Notes under the pieces: model-generated
What the model was told of the DNA's origin: nothing
The model's input: only the letters and a program-made list of their open reading frames with translations
Databases searched by the model: none
Part shown: positions 54,901-64,000 of the stretch, in pieces
How positions within the stretch are numbered: the first letter of the stretch is position 1
Layout of the letters: each line of letters begins with the position of its first letter
Program-made: the position numbers and the translations under genes
NCBI GenBank assembly: GCA_905331475.1
Contig: CAJNYU010000181.1
Span: forward strand, 651,443-715,442
Length of the DNA stretch: 64,000 nt
Direction: 5' to 3'
Source of the DNA: Rotaria socialis
Lineage: Eukaryota > Rotifera > Eurotatoria > Philodinida > Philodinidae

Positions 54901-55396
54901 ACCCAAATGCAAACTGACTGCTTTCTCTTGCATTGTGATTGCACCATCGAATGATGCCATAGTATTGTTCTTTATTCCGTTTACTATTATAAATGACGAA
55001 GGCTAACCCAAGTGCACATTGGGTTTTTGTATACGTGTAATTTGATAAAAAAACACGTACACCAAAAAAAAAGACAAAAAAAAATGCTAGAAAACGACCC
55101 TCAAAGTATTATAGTGAGCATGAGTGCATTTACGTGGGATCTAGTTGTTGTCTTTCCTATTGGTTCTGTTATTATTCTTTACAGAAAACCAGAAAAACTG
55201 ATATATATATATATATATAATTCTTAACTAAATATACATCACCTTAATTTGGATTCATTTGTCGACGTGTCTTTCAGTGTCATAGACTTGAGAATTGACT
55301 AATAGATGCATGTGAGTCTTTTCATGAACAACGAAGATTCGTCGAAGTTTTTCATCATTGCATGACTTATTTACATACTCTTTTGTAAGAAGAAAA

Positions 55397-55513
55397 ATGG
55401 TCGACGACTTTTCGAGAAAAATCAATGAGCTCGACGTGGAACAAGATTTAGAGAAACTGCGGAAGCAACAGAAAGACAGATATATGGCGGACGTGCACCG
55501 AACTAACTATTGA
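55397..55513 (+). CDS. Candidate 38-residue charged helical peptide
   Basis: ATG 55397 to TGA 55511-55513. The translation has strong coding character for its size: it begins MVDDFSRKINELD, continues with a heptad-like EQDLEKLRKQQKDRY and ends VHRTNY. The GC content of these codons is well above the surroundings. It could be a genuine short protein or the coding exon of a longer transcript, since an acceptor-like TTTTGTAAG lies a few bases before the ATG. No family is recognised. Confidence 0.35.
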   Translation: MVDDFSRKINELDVEQDLEKLRKQQKDRYMADVHRTNY

Positions 55514-56400
55514 AAAGAAACCGACTGAGAAAAAAAGAATTGATAGAGAAGGAAGAGAAAAAAATAGGAAGAAAGATGCTGAAAAAGAGCAAGAGCAAAG
55601 AAAAGGAAATTTATGCGGAAAAAGAAGAATAAGTAGAAAGAAAACACAAAGCATCAAATATAGAGGTAGTGCACCTTGCATTTTTTTGTCCAAAAATGAT
55701 TCTAGAAAAGAAGAGAAAATATTAATTTTGTTAGAATATAAAGCAGTAAAGTGAACCATTTAGTAAATTGATTTTCTTTAATCAGTTTTTTAAAATATTT
55801 TACGTATATTAAAAAGAAGAAGTCTTAAATAAAAATACATGTATATATCCAATGCTACAAAACAATTAAATCATCACTTACTTAATCATGCATACACGGT
55901 TAAGAGAGAAGAAGAAGAAAATGCGTGCCGCAACGATTTTATTTTCTTACATGAAAGAAAACCTATTAACCATCATGTTACTACTGCTCAATCTCTCATT
56001 CATTGTCAACTTCATCGACTTTTTCCACGATAATAATTTACTTAATACATTTCCGTGCAACAAGAAAAGTAGCAAATGTGCTAATCTTAAAAAAATGAAT
56101 ATACTTCTTCATGAATAGAGAAAAAGAAAAGACTCAATATATATATATATATATATTTTAGTTTACGAATGACTGAATATCATTTATATTCAAAATCTTT
56201 TATGGTATTAAAATAGTTCTACTTCCTTTGTACTAAAAAACATATTTTGAAATACTATAATAAGCAAAACTACCTGAAACCTCTTAGTGTTGAGTATATT
56301 CTATTAACTATTGGGATTGATAGATGACATATTAGACTAGAAAAACTATAGTTCGGAGAAGAAATTACCAGTTAGACACTATCGTAAGAAGATATTTATA

Positions 56401-56529
56401 ATGTATTCACGTCTACATCAAGATGATTGGCAAACGATCCCCAGGGACAACTATCATTTAGTACATCACCTCTCTTACGTACGTTACCGCCTCGGAAAAA
56501 GCATATACATAACCCGTTGGCCAAACTAA
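56401..56529 (+). other. Short ORF of 42 codons with balanced composition
   Basis: ATG 56401 to TAA 56527-56529, giving a polar, aromatic-rich peptide (RLHQDDWQTIPRDNYHL). It is less AT-biased than its flanks. It may be part of an unrecognised exon, an RNA gene or chance. Nothing else supports it. Confidence 0.2.
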
Positions 56530-59339
56530 ACGACAAGCATCAGTTTGTTGATTATATTTTATTACAATTCTTGTTGAGTCTTATACTGATGTGACACATT
56601 CACATGTTTGATTACTTGAATTATTATAAAAATTTTAGTCTTATGAAAGTAGCGCTTGTCAAGATCTACTACAAATGCATCTTATGGATTCATGCGTTAG
56701 GGAAACGAAAGTTGGTTATTGTGCATATCTCTCTTTTGCTTCATTTTCTTAGAAGGTATCGAACAGTAGTTACTTTTACTTCGAGCATAAATTGTAGAGA
56801 ATAAACATCTTTGCCATTCTCTACCTATCACATACGAAAGTGACTGAAGAAAAAAGCTAACTTGATGATTAATTATATGAATTGGCATGCTAGATATTAT
56901 GTTAGAATTCAATGAGCGTGTTTGCTTAATCATCACATTATTTTTATGTTGTTGTGCACTATACTCGATTGGATTAGACGATTGTTAGGGAAATTCTTCT
57001 AATGTTCAAACATTAACGACTGATTCCACTGTTTCGAAAACAACATAATAGTAGGCTAGTTTGTGCTTATCTTAGACATATGATATACAATAATGAATTT
57101 CAGTTTCACACATAGATAAATCTAGAGAAACTATTTTCAGACTTTTTGGTAAGTTTCCATTCTATCAGACTGGCAATTACGATAATCAATGCAGTCATCG
57201 GAAAAACTCGATCAATCGTTTATTGTGGCTAGAGCAGTATGCATCATATTGCATTATATTGGCTGAAAAGATTGCTGATTCGTTCTATAATTATCTATAA
57301 GGGATTTGAGATCAGCTCAAGACCAAGTAATTAGTTACTAACTAATTGATTATAGTAAGATCCAGATGTATGGGTATCTTTAAACGTTCGTTTTTATCGA
57401 GCACAAAGAATTATTTCACAAACAAATGCTGAACAGTCTATTTAGAGAAAAAAAATAAGAACTACTTTTTATTCATACTTTACATGATGATAAATCTATG
57501 TACATTGTGTTGTTAATGCAATGCATCTCTTCAATATTACTCTGTCATATAAAACAACATTTCAACTATTTGTCAAGAAGGAACATGCAATTTAAAACAG
57601 TAAAATAAACGCTAGTCAGACTTAGAGTTAAATTGAATCACATAAACATCTCATTTGATTGAATCTTTTTTTATTGTTTATCATGTATCTATGTTTATTT
57701 CTGCATCAATTGGAAATAGTTTATAAGAGTAAGTAGATATTACTTCAACGAACAACGTGTAGGAAATAAAGAAGTAAACGCAAAGCTATGCAACAGAATG
57801 TAATATGTGCAATCTTTTCAAGTGTTTTACTTGATTCTGAAATCTACAATGTATGCAAAAAAAGTCAGATCAACCTTTCGTAGTATATTAAATATTTCAA
57901 CAGTACCAAGAGACAATCAAAGATCGGAGTAGTAGGCATTTTATATTGCAGACAATTATCTTTTAAACTCAATCTATAATAGGATGCTGACCTTAATTTT
58001 ATCATTCACTTTACTTTTCCCGTTTAGATCGTAATAACTTTATTCTGATGTGCTATTAATAGTGGAGTGTGGCATTTCAAAAAACTACTTCATGAACCCC
58101 AAACTAGATAGTTATACATTACATAAAATATGACTAAAACTTAACATTAGTTATTGCTAACTAGATTCTTGCAGATTTATCTATTAAAGTAAGTTATATC
58201 TTCTCTTTTTACAATAATACAAAAACAGCTATCAACTTATATCTTTCTGTCGCTTGATGTCATGTTGATTTGAAATCCGGTCGAGTCTATTCAACAATGC
58301 GATTGACGCTTCCATAAATACTAGAAGTTCGCTTTGACATATATATATATATATTGATATTGTATCGTCAAATCATATCCACAGACTATCTTTAGAAGAC
58401 AAGAAAAAAAGAAAAGTGAAATATTAACCATTCTATATTTCTTTTGATTTGTATACGTATACAAAAAGAAAGAGAACTATGCATTAGCAACCATAAGATA
58501 AATTCATTATGAAGATGACAAGTATGAAAACAAACTTGAGAAGTCATCAGCTTTCTGGTAATGTATCTTAATGTTATATATATACATAAATATACATTGA
58601 TAGATGGATAGATTTTTGCTTTGGTTGACAATTAGCTAAAAAAACAGTCAGCAAAAAATAGAAGTTTCTTTTTTGTTGCAATTAGACATTTAGCTACTAA
58701 AAGGAAAATATGTGAGAGATTAGTAACACCCATGAAGTTGTCCAATTGTAAATGTTGGAAAGCAAATATGAAAATGATGATTCTGGCATTGAATTTTGAG
58801 AAGATACTGTTGTGATTGAGGTGGACGATTTTGTTATATATATCAGAAAATGTTCAAGTAAATTATTAACAAATATAACAACAAACATAGAAAGACCAAA
58901 CATTAGAATCATACTAAAACGAAAATATAACATGATATTTTCATATGAATTTTATTGTTTATTCAATAGAAATAATCGAAATGAACAAGTCATCAGTATC
59001 CTAAGGCATTTGCTCGATGATACAATTATATATATGCATATATATATAATCTGTATTTACATAATTCTGTTCTCTAGATAGACACAATTATAGGTCGTTA
59101 TTAGAGAAAAAGTGAATTTTATAATAGTTTCTTCTTTGTTTTTGTTGAATTACTAACCTAATAATTTGAAATCGATCATTTGAAATTAACATGAAAATAA
59201 ATTGGCCAATCTTTTTTAACCATTGAAAATACTGTTTTACTTGTTTTTCTGATATGAAAATGTCAATATTCTGATCAATCTAAAAGTAAATATTTAATTA
59301 AAATACATTTAGTATTTATTCGCTGGTAAAATAGACATG

Positions 59340-59905
59340 TAGACTTTAGTTTTCTTCTTTTGTGTACTCAAAAAACGAGTACACTCGAGAATCGATCAGC
59401 GTGTCCGGCCGACCGTAGGCACGATAACTTTCGAAAGCCTCATCCAATTACCATGAAATTTTGTACACAGAATGATCTCATCAATATCTCGGTCGAGTTC
59501 GAAGATGAGAAGGATTCGTCAAGTAATGGCTGAGTTATCGAAAAAATCGTCATTTTTGACCAGACCATCCCTGAGGNCCCCCGCCGCCGGGGGGGGGGGG
59601 GGGGCACCGGGATTTTTCAAAAAACAAATTTTCCCCAGAATTATTCACAATATATATAAATCGACTCAGTTTTTAACGCTGATTCCGAATCTGATATTAG
59701 TTTTGAACTAAATCGTAGCTTTCTAACGAAACATCGTCTGAAAAGCGTCTCAAAATGCACAAAATCTGCGTCCAGAAATCAAATTGCCTAGTTTCTCATG
59801 ATAATTTTGATGTTCAGACATTCTAGAATGACTCGTATGTCTCATGCACTTTTTGCAGTACACATAACTCTCGGATGTGAAATCCGAATTTTTCACATTT
59901 ATTTT
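59340..59905 (-). repeat. Dispersed repeat, copy B (inverted relative to copy A)
   Basis: This is the reverse complement of parts of 40030-40970. The order starts with the GTGTACTC..GAGTACAC terminus (59361-59385), then the TTCGAACTCGA and GAGTTATCGAAAAAATCGTCATT blocks, the TCGACTCAGTTTTTAACGCTG block, and ends at the CTCGGAT..ATCCGA palindrome (59871-59890). Copy B lacks about 400 internal bases present in A. It contains one ambiguous base (59577) beside a CCGCCG/poly(G) run, where the assembly is unreliable. Confidence 0.75.
59577..59607. other. Ambiguous base and poly(G) run, likely assembly artefact
   Basis: An N followed by CCCCCGCCGCC and about 17 G residues is unlike anything else in the window. 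In copy A the same place reads CCCTGTACCCCCCCTCAGGG, so a homopolymer collapse or mis-join is likely. Confidence 0.7.
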
Positions 59906-60873
59906 ATATTTGCTAAAGAGTAAGATTATACATGAAATGAATAGTAATAATAGATGATGATAGTCATGGCTTGTAACAGAAAGTATTTATTGTAATATAT
60001 TAAGGAATTGTCAAAGATATTGCATTAATCAATCGATCGAGCTTATCTCTACTTAATATTCTCATGTCAGTCATTAGGTAACCATTCATCATTATATGTA
60101 TATGTATGAATATTGATTTTCATAAAAAACTGTTGCTCAATTACTCAAACGTTCTGTTGATCTTTAACAGTATATATTGCTCACGATAACATACAATCTT
60201 TCAAAATAAATAACACGTCCTTTTAAATGTGTATTAACAAAGGATCATATTAATTGTCAAACAGTCAATCGTGGTTGAACTATATATTTTATTTATGGAT
60301 TACTAGTAATCGAGATCGATGTATGTAATAAAAACTTTTTCACAAGAAGAAAAAAAATAACAGTAATTTGATTCAAATCGAACTATTGGCGTAAATTTGT
60401 ATTATTGATGTTTGTCTTGTAATTACTTTTTAAGGGCAAAAGCGGTTTCAATACTTAATATAGAATATTTTTCTGATAGTTATTAATGAAAGCTGAAAGA
60501 ATATTAAAGATATCCATCACTAATGATTGTCGTTATTCAATTGCTCTATAGTTCGCGTACACGACATTTCTCAATCTATCATCAATAGATGTACCTAAAA
60601 TAAGATAAACGTACGGAAATCATTCGCAACTAAACGATATTCAATCATTATCTTAGCAAATTAATCATTAACAGTGGATGGGATCACATTTTGCAGGATA
60701 CAAGATCAAATCTAGTACGATACCTTCAGATGATACTTCTACGTAACAATTAATTTAAAATACTGTTGAAGATTTTCTAGGAAAATCTACTTACTTCAGA
60801 TATTAATTTAGTATTTAATCTAAAATGATTCATTACTTTTCTTTTCTTAAATAAAGCAAACGATGATTTCTTC
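59906..60873. other. Non-coding, AT-rich
   Basis: No supported ORF or repeat between the dispersed repeat and the next gene. Confidence 0.5.
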
Positions 60874-62136
60874 TTACTGTTTTGGATGTTTTAAATTGAT
60901 TTCAATAAGATTATGATCATCTTTTCGATTCGAGATAGCATTATTATCAAATGAATCATTTAATTTATTATCATAATCATTATTATTTATGGAAGACATA
61001 TTATCTTCGTTTAGTTTCAATTCAGAATAATAATATTCGTAAGTATTCGTTGTACATATATTATCAACAAGATGGCTAAAAATAGAAAAGATATTAAATA
61101 AAAAACGCACATTTTTCATAATCTACACCGGATATTCCATTTGCTCACGGTCTACAAATCAAGTGTAAAATTAGAAGAAAATATGTTTCATGCTTTTACC
61201 ATGTAACGAATGAAGGCTCTGTCTAGTGGAACATGAATTTTGAGACCTAAAAGAGATACTATTTTATGATTTATAGTTGTTCTTTGTTCTATGTCTTTAG
61301 GCGATTGTATTAGTTAACTAGATAGTGTGCATTACAAAAAATATTAATCAAAAATGTTTAGTTTGTATGGATAAATTTCGATAGAAAACAGTAAGATCGA
61401 TGTGACTCACTTCTCTGCGCAATATTCAATTGATCCATGCGTATTGTTTTGCGTTTGTCCAATGTCATATGTTGACCAAAATTCAGTGTCCTTTTATTAA
61501 AAGAAAATTTCACGTTCAGAACATCAAGAAAATATAAAATTTTTAGTTATACTTGAAGAAGTTGAATACGTTTTTGATAGATCGTAAGTTTATCTTTTAA
61601 AGCGTCTTTAAATTTTTTGATTTTTTCGTTTTCATTGAGTAATGATTCTTTAATTGTTTGTAATTCATCGATATTATTTTGCTTAACTTTTTCTTCATAG
61701 TAAATCATAATAATTTCTGAAAGATATACGTGCATGACACAAAATAAATCTTTAACATATTCTACAAAACAGCAACAATGTACTTCGTTGTTTTTTTCGT
61801 GCATTATTCAATAAATGTTTTGCTTTAAAATATTTAGCTGAATATTCTTCAAGATATTGTTGTCGAATTCGATCATCGCCAAGACAATTCAATGGAATAT
61901 TTAATTTGTTTAGGAAAATGTTGGGTGACAGAATATCTTCCTGAACATTCTACGATTAATAAAAGGAAACATAGTAGATTTCGAAATGAATAATATTTGT
62001 TAACAACGCGAAATAGAAAAAGGTTTTGATATTTTAAATAAATCGTTTCTGAAAATCATTTTACCATCTGAGAACAAGATACACTTTTTCGATTGGCCTG
62101 TATGTTAGGCATACAATATTTATCACCGCTATCCAT
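60874..62136 (-). CDS. Unrecognised coiled-coil protein, 3' frame uncertain
   Basis: Exons 62136-62065, 61949-61784, 61716-61553, 61490-61411, 61246-61200, then 61151 downward, all with GT-AG borders. The first three exons are secure. They encode a Cys-containing start, then LNKLNIPLNCLGDDRIRQQY and a helical coiled coil (DELQTIKESLLNENEKIKKF, YQKRIQLLQ). From exon 4 two frames are open. The phase-consistent one ends at TAG 61123-61125 (185 residues in all). The other (HMTLDKRKTIRMDQLNIAQR, LKIHVPLDRAFIRYM) looks more protein-like and splices on to a last exon ending at 60874 with an Asn/Asp-rich tail, but it is out of phase with exon 3. Either alternative splicing or a frameshift could explain this. 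No family is recognised. Confidence 0.5.
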
Positions 62137-63802
62137 GGTTTTAGTTATTGATATTTTTTTAAATAATCAATGGACAACTAATGTATAATGTTCTATTGAA
62201 ATAAATCAAAATTCAACACAATATATATGAAATTCGTATCATTACTTTAGCATAGATCAGATAAGAGCTATTGGAATCGTTAATAACCGAAACTAGATGA
62301 TGGAATGTCTATCACGTACAATTAATTGCTGTTATCCAATAAAATCAATGAGTGTAGACGGTTACCATTGTAGAAAATTCATGATACATTGGCGCCAATA
62401 CTGTTATTCTTTTTTTAGAAAAAAAAACGAAACTTTTTAATTAATACAAATATATCATTTTTGTCTATTTCGATATCGAATGTACAGGATGCTATTCTTC
62501 ATGGAATAGATTTTTGTCAAAGCTAACTTTGATTTTCTTCTTATCATACATCTCAATGAGTTGCTTCGTATAAACCTAGTTATTATGTAAACTCTTCGGC
62601 TCATGAAATATTTAGCGTATTTATTCTAATCAAGAGCAAAATCACAGAAAATGAATTTCCGATTAGTTCATTCATTTTTAACAATTTTAAAACTCCTTTG
62701 ACATAGTATTTTTCAAAGAGTCAGTAGACGTTCTAAGTATTATTCTTATTGCAGTAATAGTATTTTAAAATAGGATGTAATTATTCATATGATATTCAAT
62801 AGAATAGATGATTGACTGTAATATTGATTGATGAATTATAGATCGTTTAATCATTATATTTGAAACTTATGAGTGCCAGTGATATAAATTTTCGAATGTT
62901 TTGTTTGAAAACAATGAACGCTTTATAAATGATAGTCTTCGTCTCTGATTCAAATATTCAGAAAGTCTCTAAGAATATTTTATTTTTACATACAAATTTT
63001 GTTCAGTTTAAATGGTGCAATTTAACCTTTTTTTCTTAATTTTTAAACTTGCATTTTAGTTCTTGATCAGCTGTTAATCGAAACATGCAAAAATCAACGA
63101 GATAATTATATATGATTCTCTTCTGATGCTTCAATAATTAAAATGGCTTACATAATTCTGTATGTCATTGAAAAGAATTTATGATGAACGAATTGCAATT
63201 TTTTCGTGATGTACGACGGGAAAAATCTTTCAATATGATGTAGTTCGCTTCAACGTAAGACAATACTTCTACAGATGAAAGTCAGCAAAAATTTAGTTAA
63301 TGGTATCGTAGTTTTATAGAGTTTTGTTGCATTATTTGGTAAGTCACCGGAACCGACCATACTTACAAGTTACTTAGTTACAAGGATAGTGTTTCATCCA
63401 ATAGAATACTTTTACTTTGAAGAACGTTTTCTTTATTTTGTTTATAAAAAGCCTATACTTGATCGAATTAATTGTAGAGTAATCGATTGTCAATGTATTT
63501 ATTCAACTGTATAATTGCATTTTAAAAGAATGTCTTTTTTTTAGTCTCAACAGGTTCCGATTTTGATAAAAGTCGAGCTATTTCATTGATTCTACACGTT
63601 GTACTCAGGTAATCAAATTTGAAAACAATACAATTTTTCTATGAGAACCTTATCGACACAACAAATAAGTCATGAGAGATTGATAGAATTCCATGATACT
63701 AAGTCAAATTATTCTTGATTTCGTTAGTTTTGAAATGTACCGCGATGCACTTCATCTTTAACCCTTTACCGCCGGCTATATGAAAAGGGTGGGGGGTGTT
63801 TT
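62137..63802. other. Non-coding, AT-rich
   Basis: No supported ORF, RNA gene or repeat. It includes the promoter side of the coiled-coil gene. A short G-run (GGGTGGGGGGTG, 63787-63798) precedes the tandem array. Confidence 0.45.
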
Positions 63803-63929
63803 GAGCACCGAAGGAGAGGTGAAATGAGCACCAAATTGATTATATGTGAAAAGAGCACCAAATTAATTATATGTGAAAAGAGCACCGAAAAAAGAGTGAA
63901 ATGAGCACCAAATTTATCTAAGTGAAATA
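63803..63929. repeat. Short tandem array of 23- and 27-bp GAGCACC units
   Basis: Five consecutive units begin GAGCACC at 63803, 63826, 63853, 63880 and 63903. Units 1 and 4 are 23 bases (GAGCACCGAA..GTGAAAT). Units 2, 3 and 5 are about 27 bases (GAGCACCAAATT..GTGAAAA). Units 2 and 3 differ by one base. The order of the two types suggests a higher-order arrangement. Confidence 0.85.
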
Positions 63930-63981
63930 AGAAAATAAATTATGTCATTGGACAAAACAATGTGAAGAACACAAAAATAGT

Positions 63982-64000
63982 AATAAATAAATAAATAAAT
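63982..64000. repeat. (AAAT)n at window end
   Basis: A tetranucleotide run continuing to the edge of the window. Confidence 0.8.

Larger units (their letters stand above)
51936..59339. other. Long mostly non-coding region
   Basis: Contents: ZMPSTE24 5' flank; AT-rich DNA to about 53200; a GC-richer, CpG-containing stretch at 53260-54900 with low-complexity purine tracts; a (CTG)n repeat at 54507-54534; short ORFs at 55084-55227, 55397-55513 and 56401-56529; and AT-rich DNA with TA microsatellites (56138-56156, 58336-58354) onward. No gene could be assembled. The GC-rich part may be promoter and 5' UTR of an unidentified transcript. Confidence 0.45.

Noticed and set aside
55084-55227. Short + strand frame with one hydrophobic stretch
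   Set aside because: Ends in a (TA)n run giving Ile-Tyr repeats; too little to call a gene.
55448-55759. Hydrophobic 103-codon minus-strand frame
   Set aside because: Complement of a GAA/AAG-rich tract, giving Phe/Leu/Ser by composition only.

Overview
The window is eukaryotic and comes from a small animal. It is AT-rich and dominated by multi-exon genes with mostly short GT-AG introns of about 50-120 bp. The gene set is metazoan: TMEM26, MFSD10, a LIAT1-like protein, CASD1, RAB18, alpha-tubulin, syntaxin-17 and ZMPSTE24. Composition, intron size and hAT-type MITEs would suit a bdelloid rotifer (Rotaria or Adineta type). That placement is inference, because no diagnostic marker is visible. 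No bacterial-type operons, CRISPR arrays, rRNA or convincing tRNA genes were seen.

Layout. Positions 1-655 hold the 3' end of an unrecognised minus-strand gene with an in-frame stop. About 5 kb follows with almost nothing recognisable. TMEM26 (5838-7443, +) comes next, then a small single-pass membrane protein (8177-8428, +) and a nine-exon unrecognised gene (8827-10857, +). MFSD10 (12879-20477, -) has a 5.5 kb last-but-one intron containing a complete LRR receptor-like gene on the opposite strand (13816-17143, +) and a hAT-type MITE (17331-17713). A LIAT1-like gene (21156-22106, -) and a long CASD1 homologue (22571-28928, -) follow. The CASD1 homologue appears to have lost its catalytic residues, and a second hAT-like MITE sits in one of its introns.

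From 29 to 43 kb lie a disordered-protein exon, RAB18 with a 7-nt microexon (35313-36639, -), a divergent 39-residue membrane micropeptide candidate (37195-37314, +), a 620 bp near-perfect palindrome and one copy of a dispersed repeat. From 43 to 52 kb lie alpha-tubulin (43121-44994), syntaxin-17 (47583-48583) and ZMPSTE24 (49302-51935), all minus strand. Positions 52-61 kb are mostly non-coding, with a GC-richer regulatory-looking stretch, some short ORFs and an inverted copy of the dispersed repeat. A coiled-coil gene (60874-62136, -) and a short tandem array near 63.8 kb close the window.

The genes do not form a pathway. They are independent housekeeping and membrane-trafficking genes: MFS transport, Golgi O-acetyltransferase family, Rab18 on ER/lipid droplets, autophagosomal SNARE and CAAX protease. 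Splice junctions were worked out by hand. For TMEM26, MFSD10, LIAT1-like, CASD1, RAB18, alpha-tubulin, syntaxin-17, ZMPSTE24, the LRR gene and the nine-exon gene, all exon phases close to a single uninterrupted reading frame.
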